This document shows, piece after piece, positions 8,353 through 16,074 of a DNA stretch of 17,704 bases (the first letter of the stretch is position 1; every line of letters begins with the position of its first letter). The stretch spans positions 1-17,704 of the forward strand of contig NZ_LSJA01000155.1 of the NCBI RefSeq assembly GCF_001556515.1, given 5' to 3'. Source of the DNA: Caulobacter sp. CCH9-E1 (lineage in GTDB: Bacteria > Pseudomonadota > Alphaproteobacteria > Caulobacterales > Caulobacteraceae). The position numbers were made by a program, and so were the translations under genes. Below the pieces are notes generated by a model. It saw only the letters and a list, made by a program, of their open reading frames with translations. It ran no database searches and was not told where the DNA came from.

Positions 8353-10302
8353 GTGAAAGCGCTGTTCTTCTCCGTCTCCGTCCTGTCCCTGGCCGCCACG
8401 GCCGCCCTGGCCCAGGTCCCGAGCCCGATCGGCTCCCAGCCGTGGCCGGAGTCGGCCGCCCCGACCGCGCCGATCGCCGCGCCGCAGGACATTCCCTATG
8501 CCGGCACGCTGAAGCTGGCCGTCGACGCCACCGACCTGGACCGCAAGATCTGGAACGTCACCACGACCATCCCGGTCAGCAAGGCCGGCGACTTCGTGTT
8601 CCTGTATCCGCAGTGGGTCCCGGGCGGCCACTCGCCGCGCAACGACCTCGACAAGCTGGCGGGCCTGGCGGTCACGGCCAATGGCAAGCGCATCCCCTGG
8701 ACGCGCGACGTCGTCAGCGTCCACGCCTTCCACGTCGACGTGCCGGCCGGGGTCAGCGAGATCCAAGTCAGCTACCAGTTCCTGACCGCCGTCGAGGGCA
8801 AGGTCGGCCGCATCGAGGTCACGCCCGAGATGCTGAACCTGCAGTGGTTGCAGGTGACGATGTACCCGGCCGGCTACTACACCCGCCGCATCCCGATCGA
8901 GGCCAGCGTCAAGCTGCCGGAGGGCTGGAAGCTGGCCACGGCGCTGGAAACCGCCAAGGTCGAGGGCCAGGTCACCACGTTCAAGCCGACCACGGTCGAG
9001 ACCCTGGTCGATAGCCCGATCTTCGCCGGCAAGTACTTCAAGTCGATCGACCTCGACCCCACCGGCCCCGCGCCCGTGCGCCTGAACATGGTCGCCGACA
9101 GCCCCGAGCTGCTGGAGGCCAAGCCCGAGCATATCCAGATCCACAAGAACCTCGTGCAGCAGGCCTACAAGCTGTACGGCGCGCACCACTACGACCACTA
9201 CGACTTCCTGGTCGCCCTGTCGGACAAGATCGGCGGCATCGGCCTGGAGCACCACCGCTCGTCGGAAAACCGCGTCACGCCCAAGTACTTCACCGAGTGG
9301 GACAAGAGCTTCGTCGGCCGCGACCTGCTGAGCCACGAATACACCCACTCGTGGAACGGCAAGTTCCGGCGCGCCGCCGACCTGTGGACCCCCAATCTGA
9401 ACGTGCCGATGCGCGACAGCATGATGTGGGTCTATGAGGGCCAGACCCAGTACTGGGGCAATGTGCTGGCCGCCCGCTCGGGGCTTCTGACCAAGCAGCA
9501 GGCGCTGGACTCGATCGCCGCCACCGCCGCGACCTACGACAACCGCCGCGGCCGCGACTGGCGTCCCGTGCAGGACACCACCAACGACCCGATCATCGCC
9601 AACCGCAAGCCGCTGTCGTGGCTGTCGTGGCAGCGCAGCGAGGACTACTATTCCGAAGGCCTGCTGGTCTGGCTCGACGCCGACACCCTGATCCGCGAGA
9701 AGACCGGCGGCAAGAAGTCGCTGGACGACTTCGCCAAGGCCTTCTTCGGCGTCGACAACGGCTCGTACGTGCCGCGCACCTATACGTTCGACGACGTGGT
9801 CAGCACGCTGAACGGCGTGGTCGCCCATGACTGGGCCAGCTTCCTGAAGACCCGCATCCAGGAGGTGCAGGAAAAAGGCCCGCTGGATGGCCTGGAGCGC
9901 GGCGGCTACAAGCTGGTCTACACCGCCACGCCGACCGAGTTCATGAAGGCCGCCGAGAGCCGCGCCAAGAGCACCGGCCTCAGCTATTCTCTGGGCCTGT
10001 CGGTCGGCTCGGACGGCGTGATCAGCGACGTGCAGTGGGGCGGTCCGGCGTTCAAGGCCGGCCTGACCCAGGGCCTCACGGTCGTGGCGGTCAATGGCGA
10101 GGCCTTCGACGGCGACAAGCTGAAGGCCGCCGTCACCGCCGCCATGAAGCCCGAGAACCCGCTGGTCGAACTGCTGCTCAAGGACGGCTCGCGCTACAAG
10201 AGCGTCAAGATCGACTACCGCGGCGGCCTGCGCTACCCGCGCCTGGAGAAGATCGCCGGCGCGCCCACGCGTCTCGACGACATCCTGACGCCGCGCAAGT
10301 AA
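8353..10302 (+). CDS. Exported M61-family peptidase with PDZ domain
   Basis: This is a 649-residue zinc peptidase of the M61 (glycyl aminopeptidase-like) family, probably periplasmic. The N-terminus has Lys2, a hydrophobic core and an Ala-x-Ala cleavage site before Gln (TAALA-Q), a typical Sec signal peptide. The N-terminal beta domain runs to about residue 230. The catalytic domain carries HEYTHSWNGKFRR with His328, Glu329 and His332, and the third ligand Glu362 in WVYEGQTQYW. A PDZ domain fills roughly residues 540-620 (LGLSVGSDGVISDVQWGGPA, then GLTQGLTVVAVNGEAF). The GTG at 8353 follows GGGG with a 6-base gap and gives a clean signal peptide. A TTG four codons upstream is the alternative. 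The gene stands alone, with palindromes upstream and a strong terminator at 10399-10441. The substrate is unknown. Confidence 0.93.
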   Translation: MKALFFSVSVLSLAATAALAQVPSPIGSQPWPESAAPTAPIAAPQDIPYAGTLKLAVDATDLDRKIWNVTTTIPVSKAGDFVFLYPQWVPGGHSPRNDLDKLAGLAVTANGKRIPWTRDVVSVHAFHVDVPAGVSEIQVSYQFLTAVEGKVGRIEVTPEMLNLQWLQVTMYPAGYYTRRIPIEASVKLPEGWKLATALETAKVEGQVTTFKPTTVETLVDSPIFAGKYFKSIDLDPTGPAPVRLNMVADSPELLEAKPEHIQIHKNLVQQAYKLYGAHHYDHYDFLVALSDKIGGIGLEHHRSSENRVTPKYFTEWDKSFVGRDLLSHEYTHSWNGKFRRAADLWTPNLNVPMRDSMMWVYEGQTQYWGNVLAARSGLLTKQQALDSIAATAATYDNRRGRDWRPVQDTTNDPIIANRKPLSWLSWQRSEDYYSEGLLVWLDADTLIREKTGGKKSLDDFAKAFFGVDNGSYVPRTYTFDDVVSTLNGVVAHDWASFLKTRIQEVQEKGPLDGLERGGYKLVYTATPTEFMKAAESRAKSTGLSYSLGLSVGSDGVISDVQWGGPAFKAGLTQGLTVVAVNGEAFDGDKLKAAVTAAMKPENPLVELLLKDGSRYKSVKIDYRGGLRYPRLEKIAGAPTRLDDILTPRK

Positions 10303-10398
10303 GCTGCGAGCGCTTCGCAACCTGCGACGAAATGGAGAAGGGCGGGAAGCCGGCGATTATGCCATTTTCCCGCCTGTTCATTCCCTCTGAACGCGTAC

Positions 10399-10441
10399 AA
10401 AAGGGCCCGCCACCCCCCTCTCCCAACGGCGGGCCCTTTTT
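10399..10441 (+). terminator. Strong intrinsic terminator after the M61 gene
   Basis: The perfect 13-bp arms AAAAGGGCCCGCC (10399-10411) and GGCGGGCCCTTTT (10428-10440) enclose a 16-base C-rich loop and end in TTTTT. The A run on the left arm would let it work in both directions. Confidence 0.92.
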
Positions 10442-10510
10442 CGCATCTGGCCTCCCCGACAATCGGCGACCTTGGCGCTTGGCGCCGCGAGGGGCTATCT
10501 GTGGGTCCTG

Positions 10511-11023
10511 ATGGACCAAGCCCCCGCCATACCGGACACGCCGGAGCTTCAGCGTGTCACCACCCAGTATGTGATCAACGAGGATCGCATCCGCCTGTCC
10601 GGCGAGACGGCCAAGGGCGAGACGCTGGTCCTGTGGCTGACCCAGCGCATGTTGCGCATTCTGATCCCCCGCCTCGTCGGCTGGCTGGAGCAGCAAGGCG
10701 GAGATGCGCTGCTGCAGGAGTTCGCCCAGCAGGCCGCGGAGGCCGCGCTCGGCGCCGAACCGCCCGTCGCGGCGCAAACCAGCGGCGGTTGCGTAACCAG
10801 CATCGACATCGCGACGGGACCGGACGGCGTGGTCCTGGTCTTCAAGCCCGAGGGCGACGCACGGGGCGCAAGCCTGGCCCTGACGACCGACGCCCTGCGG
10901 CAATGGCTGGCCATCGTCCGCTCGCAGTACGTGATCGGCGAATGGCCGACGGCGGTCTGGCCCGCCTGGATGGACGAGACCCAACTGGCCCCGCCGCCAG
11001 CCGGGGGCTTTGCGCTGCACTAG
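10511..11023 (+). CDS. Conserved-looking hypothetical protein, 170 residues
   Basis: I do not recognise the family. The start at ATG 10511 skips an upstream extension that overlaps non-coding sequence. The Shine-Dalgarno is poor. The visible pattern is a short N-terminal strand region (TTQYVINEDRIRLSGETAKG), a hydrophobic and aromatic helix (LVLWLTQRMLRILIPRLVGWLEQQ), a second helix ending in Ala-rich sequence, a segment GCVTSIDIATGPDGVVLVFK, and a C-terminal helix LRQWLAIVRSQY followed by a Trp/Pro-rich tail (EWPTAVWPAWM). There is no signal peptide, and the hydrophobic helix is too charged to span a membrane, so it is probably cytosolic. Codon use matches its neighbours. It lies alone after the M61 terminator and is convergent with the small gene at 11043-11303. 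A short GCCCC-N5-GGGGC hairpin (11026-11040) separates the two. Confidence 0.75.
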   Translation: MDQAPAIPDTPELQRVTTQYVINEDRIRLSGETAKGETLVLWLTQRMLRILIPRLVGWLEQQGGDALLQEFAQQAAEAALGAEPPVAAQTSGGCVTSIDIATGPDGVVLVFKPEGDARGASLALTTDALRQWLAIVRSQYVIGEWPTAVWPAWMDETQLAPPPAGGFALH

Positions 11024-11025
11024 CC

Positions 11026-11040
11026 GCCCCCAAGAGGGGC
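11026..11040. terminator. Weak hairpin between convergent genes
   Basis: The 5-bp arms GCCCC and GGGGC surround CAAGA, followed on + by TGTTA. The stem is short and the tail is not a proper T run, so termination activity is doubtful, but the position between two convergent stops fits. Confidence 0.3.
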
Positions 11041-11042
11041 TG

Positions 11043-11303
11043 TTACGGCCAACTCAGAAAGGGAGGAGGATCGTCCCAGATCACGATATCCGGCCCAATC
11101 ATCCGGTTCCTTTCCGCCTGTGTTGCAAGGTTCCACCGATCCTTCCGATCAATGGCCATGGGCTCGCTAGATTCCGGCCGAGCGTAGTAGGCGCTAGGAG
11201 TGTCTCTCCAACGCCATACCGTAAACCACATAACCTCGTGGGTGAGAGGATCGGCGACTGAAGCCACCCGAGCATTCAACTGGGTAATCAACGGCTCGAT
11301 CAT
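11043..11303 (-). CDS. Small hypothetical protein of lower-GC composition
   Basis: This ORF of 86 residues starts at ATG 11303, preceded by a textbook AAGGAG six bases upstream. That makes it more credible than its size suggests. The protein is soluble, without a signal peptide, and rich in Trp (five in 86 residues) with an acidic, proline-rich end (VIWDDPPPFLSWP). The first third, MIEPLITQLNARVASVADPL, could be a helix, followed by THEVMWFTVWRWRD. I do not recognise any domain. A hand count over 11041-11280 gives about 57 % G+C against roughly 70 % in neighbouring genes, and codon choice is visibly less GC-biased, suggesting recent acquisition. No mobile-element end is visible. The 209 bases upstream (11304-11512) hold a GAGGGCCCTC palindrome (11357-11366) and a GCTATTTC -10-like element on + (11379-11386) without a -35. 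Confidence 0.6.
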   Translation of the reverse strand: MIEPLITQLNARVASVADPLTHEVMWFTVWRWRDTPSAYYARPESSEPMAIDRKDRWNLATQAERNRMIGPDIVIWDDPPPFLSWP

Positions 11304-11512
11304 TTTCGTCTCCTTGAAGGTGGGCAATCCCACTTCGCCGATTTTGCCGTCAGTCAGAGGGCCCTCAGGAGCGCGCTAGCTATTTCCGCCGAGCGGATCA
11401 TGAGACCGGTACCATTTCCGGCTTGAGTGGTCAGACAACTGCCCCCATAGTGCCGCGCGAAGGCGGCCCGAGAGCCGCCGCGCCATTCGCGTAGCCCCGG
11501 GGAAACGTTCAG

Positions 11513-13933
11513 ATGACCACCGCCATCACCCGCCGCCTGTTCGGCGCGAGCCTCGCCGCTCTGTCCGCCGCCGCCATGCCGGCCTTGGCCCAGACCGCCA
11601 GCAAGGCCCCGAAGAGCTCGGGCGGCAAGCCGCTCTACAAGGATCCGACCCAGCCGATCGACGCTCGCGTCCAGGACCTGCTCTCGCGCATGACGCTGGA
11701 GGAGAAGGCCGCCCAGCTGATCGGCATCTGGCTGACCAAGAACAAGATCCAGACCCCGGAAGGCGAGTTCTCGCCCGAGCAGGCCAGCAAGAACTTCCCC
11801 CATGGCCTGGGCCAGATCTCGCGTCCGTCCGACCGCAAGGGCGCCAAGCCTGTATCGGTGATCGGCGCGGCGGCCGGCGCCGACGACGGCGCGATCAACC
11901 GCAACGCCAAGGAAACCGCCCGCTACACCAACGCCGCCCAGAAGTGGGCGGTCGAGAAGACGCGGCTGGGCATCCCGATGCTGATGCACGACGAGGCCCT
12001 GCACGGCTACGTCGCCCGCGACGCGACCAGCTTCCCGCAGGCCATCGCCCTGGCCTCCACCTTCGACACCGAGCTGACCGAAAAGATCTTCGCCGTCGCC
12101 GCCCGCGAGATGCGCGCCCGGGGTTCGAACCTCGCCCTCGCGCCCGTCGTCGACGTGGCCCGCGACCCGCGCTGGGGCCGCATCGAGGAGACCTATGGCG
12201 AGGACCCGCACGTCTGCGCCGAGATCGGCCTGGCCGCCATCCGCGGCTTCCAGGGGACGACCCTGCCGCTGGCCAAGGACAAGGTGTTCGTCACCCTCAA
12301 GCACATGACCGGCCACGGCCAGCCCGAGAACGGCACCAATGTCGGCCCGGCCCAGATCTCCGAGCGCGTCCTGCGCGAGAACTTCTTCCCGCCGTTCGAA
12401 CGCGCGGTGAAAGAGCTGCCGGTCCGCGCCGTCATGCCGTCGTACAACGAGATCGACGGCGTGCCCTCGCATGGCAGCCGCTGGCTGCTGACCAAGATCC
12501 TGCGCGAGGAGTGGGGCTACAAGGGCTCGGTCCAGAGCGACTACTTCGCCATCAAGGAGATGATCAGCCGTCACAAGCTGACCAACGATCTGGGCGAGAC
12601 CGCCGTCCGCGCCCTGCACGCCGGCGTCGACGTCGAGCTGCCGGACGGCGAGGCCTACGCCCTGATCCCCGAGCTGGTGAAGGCCGGCCGCATCCCGCAG
12701 TTCGAGGTCGACGCGGCCGTGGCCCGCGTCCTGACCATGAAGTTCGAGGGCGGCCTGTTCGAGAACCCCTATTGCGACGAGAAGACCGCCGACGCCAAGA
12801 CCGCGACGCCGGACGCGATCGCCCTGGCCCGCGAGGCCGCCCGCAAGGCCGTCGTGCTGCTCAAGAACGACAAAGGCGTCCTGCCGCTGGACGGCAAGAA
12901 GATCAAGCGCCTGGCCCTCCTGGGCACGCACGCCAAGGACACGCCGATCGGCGGCTACTCGGACGTGCCGCGCCACGTGGTCTCGATCCACGAGGGTCTG
13001 GCCGCCGAGGCCAAGGCGCAGGGCTTTGCTCTCGACTACGCCGAGGCCGTGCGCATCACCGAGCAGCGCATCTGGGCCCAAGACCAGGTCAACTTCACCG
13101 ACCCGGCCGTCAACGCCAAGCTCATCGCCGAAGCCGTCGAGGTCGCCAAGAAGGCCGACGTGGTCGTCATGGTGCTGGGCGACAACGAGCAGACCAGCCG
13201 CGAGGCCTGGGCCGACAACCACCTGGGCGACCGCGAGAGCCTGGACCTGATCGGCCAGCAGAACGACCTGGCCAAGGCGATCTTCGACCTGGGCAAGCCG
13301 ACCGTCGTCTTCCTGCTGAACGGTCGTCCGCTGTCGATCAACCTGCTGGCCGAGCGCGCCGACGCCATCATCGAGGGCTGGTACCTGGGGCAGGAAACCG
13401 GCAACGCCGCCGCCGACGTGCTGTTCGGCCGCGCCAATCCGGGCGGCAAGCTGCCGGTCAGCATCGCGCGCAACGTCGGCCAGCTGCCGATCTACTACAA
13501 CCGCAAGCCGACGGCCCGTCGCGGCTATCTGGGCGGCGACGTCACCCCGCTCTATCCGTTCGGCTTCGGCCTGTCGTACACGACCTTCGACATCTCGGCG
13601 CCGCGCCTGGCCAAGGCCAAGATCGGCCAGGGCGAGAGCGTCAAGGTCGAGGTCGACGTGACCAACACCGGCAAGGTGGCGGGCGACGAAGTGGTCCAGC
13701 TCTACGTCCACGATGAGACCGCGACGGTCACCCGTCCGGTCCTGGAGCTGAAGCACTTCAAGCGCGTCACCCTGGCCCCTGGCGCCAAGACCACGGTGAC
13801 CTTCGAGATCAAGCCGTCGGACCTGTGGTTCTGGAACCTCGACATGCAGCGCGTCGTCGAGCCGGGCGACTTCTCGATCCTGGTCGGCCCGAACTCGGTG
13901 GACCTGAAGAAGGCCACGCTGACGGTGGCGTGA
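11513..13933 (+). CDS. GH3 beta-glucosidase/beta-xylosidase, Tat-exported (XynB5-like)
   Basis: This 806-residue enzyme would hydrolyse terminal beta-linked sugars from plant oligosaccharides in the periplasm or at the surface. The N-terminus ITRRLFGAS has the twin-arginine motif, and a hydrophobic stretch ending MPALA-Q gives a Tat signal of about 26 residues. The GH3 N-domain spans about 50-400, with LGIPMLMHDEALHG, NLALAPVVDVARDPRWGRIEE, the KH motif in TLKHMTGHGQPENGTNVG, and the nucleophile Asp343 in SVQSDYFAIKEM. The GH3 C-domain follows (LLKNDKGVLPL to GWYLGQETGNAAADVLFG). A fibronectin-III-like domain lies near the end (VDVTNTGKVAGDEVVQLYVH). The ATG at 11513 follows GGGGA at about 9 bases. 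The genomic position near rpoD/dnaG and the domain order recall C. crescentus XynB5, a reported beta-glucosidase/xylosidase/arabinosidase, but the exact substrate cannot be read from sequence. A palindromic repeat starts 15 bases after the stop. Confidence 0.95.
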   Translation: MTTAITRRLFGASLAALSAAAMPALAQTASKAPKSSGGKPLYKDPTQPIDARVQDLLSRMTLEEKAAQLIGIWLTKNKIQTPEGEFSPEQASKNFPHGLGQISRPSDRKGAKPVSVIGAAAGADDGAINRNAKETARYTNAAQKWAVEKTRLGIPMLMHDEALHGYVARDATSFPQAIALASTFDTELTEKIFAVAAREMRARGSNLALAPVVDVARDPRWGRIEETYGEDPHVCAEIGLAAIRGFQGTTLPLAKDKVFVTLKHMTGHGQPENGTNVGPAQISERVLRENFFPPFERAVKELPVRAVMPSYNEIDGVPSHGSRWLLTKILREEWGYKGSVQSDYFAIKEMISRHKLTNDLGETAVRALHAGVDVELPDGEAYALIPELVKAGRIPQFEVDAAVARVLTMKFEGGLFENPYCDEKTADAKTATPDAIALAREAARKAVVLLKNDKGVLPLDGKKIKRLALLGTHAKDTPIGGYSDVPRHVVSIHEGLAAEAKAQGFALDYAEAVRITEQRIWAQDQVNFTDPAVNAKLIAEAVEVAKKADVVVMVLGDNEQTSREAWADNHLGDRESLDLIGQQNDLAKAIFDLGKPTVVFLLNGRPLSINLLAERADAIIEGWYLGQETGNAAADVLFGRANPGGKLPVSIARNVGQLPIYYNRKPTARRGYLGGDVTPLYPFGFGLSYTTFDISAPRLAKAKIGQGESVKVEVDVTNTGKVAGDEVVQLYVHDETATVTRPVLELKHFKRVTLAPGAKTTVTFEIKPSDLWFWNLDMQRVVEPGDFSILVGPNSVDLKKATLTVA

Positions 13934-13948
13934 GGCCGCTTCCAGATG

Positions 13949-14060
13949 CTCCCCCGCATCGCGGGGGAGCTGTCGCGGAGCGACTGAGGGGGCTAATGCG
14001 GCGTTCGCCCAGCTGGCCCCCTCCGGCCCTCTGGGCCACCTCCCCCGCATCGCGGGGAAG
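13949..14060 (-). repeat. 112-bp intergenic palindromic element, copy 2 (inverted)
   Basis: Bounded by CTCCCCCGC-ATC-GCGGGGGAG (13949-13969) and a copy with one changed base (14040-14060, ending GGGGAAG), this is the same 112-bp element as 8079-8190 in opposite orientation. The arms GTCGCGGAGCGACTGAGGGG and CCCCTCCGGCCCTCTGGGCC are conserved, while about 25 central bases differ. It fills the space after the GH3 gene and before the haemoglobin gene. Confidence 0.85.
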
Positions 14061-14151
14061 GAACTCCCCCTGCCCCCTTAAGTAACAATCTAAAGCCAAG
14101 TTTGATCGCGGCGGGGTTCAGTCCCGGAGCTTAAGGGCCCATATCGCGGCC

Positions 14152-14565
14152 ATGTCTGCTTCCGACCGCGCCCAAATCCGCGCCGACGCCGCTCCGTTCA
14201 CGGACGAAGAGATCGACCTGCTCGTAGAGACCTTCTACGCGCGCATCCGACGCCATCACCGCCTGGGCCCGATCTTCGAGACCGCGATCGGCGAGGACGG
14301 CTGGCCCAAGCACCTGGCGACGCTGAAGGATTTCTGGTCGTCCGTGCTGAACACCAGCGGCCGCTACAAGGGCCAGCCGATGGTCGTCCACCACCACGTC
14401 GAGGGCCTCACCGAGGGCCTGTTCACGCCGTGGCTGGGCCTCTTTCACCAGACCTGCGCCGACCTGTTCGACGCCCCCCGCGCCGCCGTCATCGGCCAGA
14501 AGGCCGAGCGGATCGCCAAGAGCCTGAAACTCGGCCTGTTCTTCAAACCGGAAGCGGTGGCGTGA
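14152..14565 (+). CDS. Group III truncated haemoglobin
   Basis: This 137-residue haem protein has the 2-over-2 globin fold. By alignment in mind with Campylobacter Ctb, Tyr29 (ETFYARIRR) is B10, His80 (GQPMVVHHHVEGL) is the proximal F8 haem ligand and Trp94 (PWLGLFHQTC) is G8. LGPIFETAIG and the NTSGRYKGQP stretch are further group III hallmarks. The function in this group is usually oxygen or nitric oxide chemistry and not storage. There is no signal peptide, so it is cytosolic. The start at ATG 14152 lacks a well-spaced Shine-Dalgarno, but no better start exists. The stop overlaps the start of the next gene (GTGA), so the two proteins are translationally coupled. The 91 bases upstream, after the repeat, show no clear FNR or FixK site. 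Confidence 0.93.
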   Translation: MSASDRAQIRADAAPFTDEEIDLLVETFYARIRRHHRLGPIFETAIGEDGWPKHLATLKDFWSSVLNTSGRYKGQPMVVHHHVEGLTEGLFTPWLGLFHQTCADLFDAPRAAVIGQKAERIAKSLKLGLFFKPEAVA

Positions 14566-15290
14566 GCGCGCGCGCGGCGCTGGCCGCCGACGGCTTCGTC
14601 CGCTTCGAGGGCCCCGAGACCCTGGCGCTGCTCGGCGCCGAGGCGGCGGCCGGTTGGCAAGCCTTCGCCGACAGCTGGAACGACCTGCCGCTGGACGGCT
14701 TCATGGCCGACGGCGGCCGCTATCGCCGGCGCCGGTTCGCGGCCTTCGCGGTCTCGCCCGAAGCCGTCGTCCGCAAGCCGCACCAGCCGCACTGGCAGAG
14801 CCGCGACTACAACCCGCTGAACGGCGGCGTGCAGCGCTGGTTCGAGCCGGTCACCGAGGCGATCGCCGACCATCCGGTGACCCAGGGCGTGATCGCGGCG
14901 GGCCTGGAGCTCTTCCAGCCCCCGACCCCCGATCCGCCGCAACCCTGGCATGTCGAGCTACACCAGTTCCGCATCGAGGCCCGCGCCGACATGGCCGGCC
15001 TGCCGACGCCCGAGGGCGCGCACCGCGATGGCGTCGACTGGGTGATGGTCATGCTGGTCGACCGCCGCAACGTCGACAGCGGCGTCACCGACATCTACGC
15101 GCCGGACGGGACGAGCCTGGGCTCCTTCACCCTGACCGCGCCGGGCGACATGGTCTGCGTCGACGACCACCGCGTGCTGCATGGCGTCACCGCGATCCGC
15201 CCGCTGGATCCGGCCCTGCCCGCGATCCGCGACGTGTTGGTCGCCACCTTCCGGCGTCCCGATGCGCGAGACGAGCAAGCTCTGCTGTAA
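14562..15290 (+). CDS. 2-oxoglutarate/Fe(II) dioxygenase (2OG-Fe_Oxy_2, isoleucine-hydroxylase-like)
   Basis: This is a 242-residue cytosolic oxygenase that would couple 2-oxoglutarate decarboxylation to hydroxylation of a small substrate. The iron triad is visible as His154 and Asp156 (EGAHRDGVDW, the HxD motif) and a distal His207 (DDHRVLHGVTAI), with an Arg nearby to hold 2-oxoglutarate. The central PWHVELHQFRIEA and the VTDIYAPDGTSLG strand fit the family that contains L-isoleucine 4-hydroxylase, but the substrate here may differ. The GTG start at 14562 overlaps the haemoglobin stop by four bases, arguing for co-translation. Any oxygen-delivery partnership with the globin is inference. 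The gene ends 144 bases before the next operon. Confidence 0.85.
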   Translation: MSARAALAADGFVRFEGPETLALLGAEAAAGWQAFADSWNDLPLDGFMADGGRYRRRRFAAFAVSPEAVVRKPHQPHWQSRDYNPLNGGVQRWFEPVTEAIADHPVTQGVIAAGLELFQPPTPDPPQPWHVELHQFRIEARADMAGLPTPEGAHRDGVDWVMVMLVDRRNVDSGVTDIYAPDGTSLGSFTLTAPGDMVCVDDHRVLHGVTAIRPLDPALPAIRDVLVATFRRPDARDEQALL

Positions 15291-15377
15291 CGGCGCGGCG
15301 ACATTCCGACATCTCCTCGACACCCAGGCGGTGGAAAAGCGATCAATCAGGCGCGAGGCCCACCTTCGCGCTTGATA

Positions 15378-15394
15378 TTGCAATTCGTTCTCAA
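15378..15394 (+). promoter_or_regulatory. Fur-box-like site upstream of the PepSY-DUF2271-DUF4198 operon
   Basis: TTGCAATTCGTTCTCAA is an imperfect 17-bp palindrome of the Fur type, 13/17 identical to the site at 678-694. A TTGATAT -35-like element overlaps its left edge (15372-15378), so a bound repressor would block a promoter here. It lies 40 bases before the operon's first start codon. This placement is typical for iron-repressed uptake genes. The assignment is by resemblance. Confidence 0.55.
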
Positions 15395-15434
15395 GTAAGG
15401 ACGAACCTTCATCGCCAAGGTTTCTCGAACGCCC

Positions 15435-16064
15435 GTGAAGTCCGCCGCCGACCAGCACCGCCGCTCGTTCTGGCTGAAGCAGCTGCACCAGTGGCACTGG
15501 ATCAGCGCGGCCGTGTCCCTGATCGGCATGCTGCTGTTCGCGATCACCGGCATCACCCTGAACCACGCCGGCCAGATCGAGGCCCAGCCCAAGGTCGTCA
15601 GCCGCACGGCGACCCTGCCGCCCGAGCTGATGGCCCTGCTGGCCAAGGGTCCGGAAGAGGGCAAGCGACCCCTGCCCGTCCCGCTGGAGCCCTTCCTCGA
15701 TAAGGCCGTCGGCGCCGATGTCGCCGGCCGCGAGGGCGAGTGGTCGCCCGAAGAGGTCTATGTCGCCCTGGCCCGTCCCGGCGGCGACGCCTGGCTGTCG
15801 ATCGACCGCGAGACCGGCGCGATCGAGCACGAGAAAACGACGCGCGGCGTCGTCTCCCTGCTCAACGACCTGCACAAGGGCCGCAACTCCGGCAAGGCCT
15901 GGAGCTGGTTCATCGACATCTTCGCCGTGGCCTGCGTGATCTTCACGGTCACCGGCCTGATCCTCTTGCAGTTCCACGCCCGCGCGCGTCCGTTGACCTG
16001 GCCCCTGGTCGGCCTGGGCCTGGCCGCGCCGGTCATCCTCGTCATCCTGTTCGTCCACCTTTGA
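15435..16064 (+). CDS. PepSY-associated three-helix membrane protein
   Basis: This 209-residue inner-membrane protein probably carries electrons across the membrane in iron or siderophore metabolism. Transmembrane helices are visible at about residues 22-42 (ISAAVSLIGMLLFAITGITL), 157-179 (WFIDIFAVACVIFTVTGLIL) and 188-207. A periplasmic domain of about 110 residues lies between the first two and has the PepSY-like stretch GDAWLSIDRETGAIE. His18, His21 and His44 flank helix 1, and His147 in SLLNDLHKGRNSGKAWSWF lies just before helix 2. These are reasonable haem-ligand candidates, as in FoxB-type PepSY reductases, but that is inference. The GTG start at 15435 is preceded by an in-frame stop at 15396 and a poor ribosome site. 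It is the first gene of the operon, under the Fur-like site, with DUF2271 starting 10 bases after its stop. Confidence 0.88.
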   Translation: MKSAADQHRRSFWLKQLHQWHWISAAVSLIGMLLFAITGITLNHAGQIEAQPKVVSRTATLPPELMALLAKGPEEGKRPLPVPLEPFLDKAVGADVAGREGEWSPEEVYVALARPGGDAWLSIDRETGAIEHEKTTRGVVSLLNDLHKGRNSGKAWSWFIDIFAVACVIFTVTGLILLQFHARARPLTWPLVGLGLAAPVILVILFVHL

Positions 16065-16074
16065 GGCAGACACC

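Noticed and set aside
8287..10320. 677-codon open frame on - opposite the M61 gene
   Set aside because: Same antisense artefact; the + strand has HEYTH, PDZ and a signal peptide.
11354..14050. 898-codon open frame on - opposite the GH3 gene
   Set aside because: It mirrors the GH3 codons and runs through a palindromic repeat; the translation has no recognisable fold.
14078..14093. CtrA-like site TTAA-N8-CTAA before the haemoglobin gene
   Set aside because: The CtrA consensus is TTAA-N7-TTAA; both spacing and one half-site differ.
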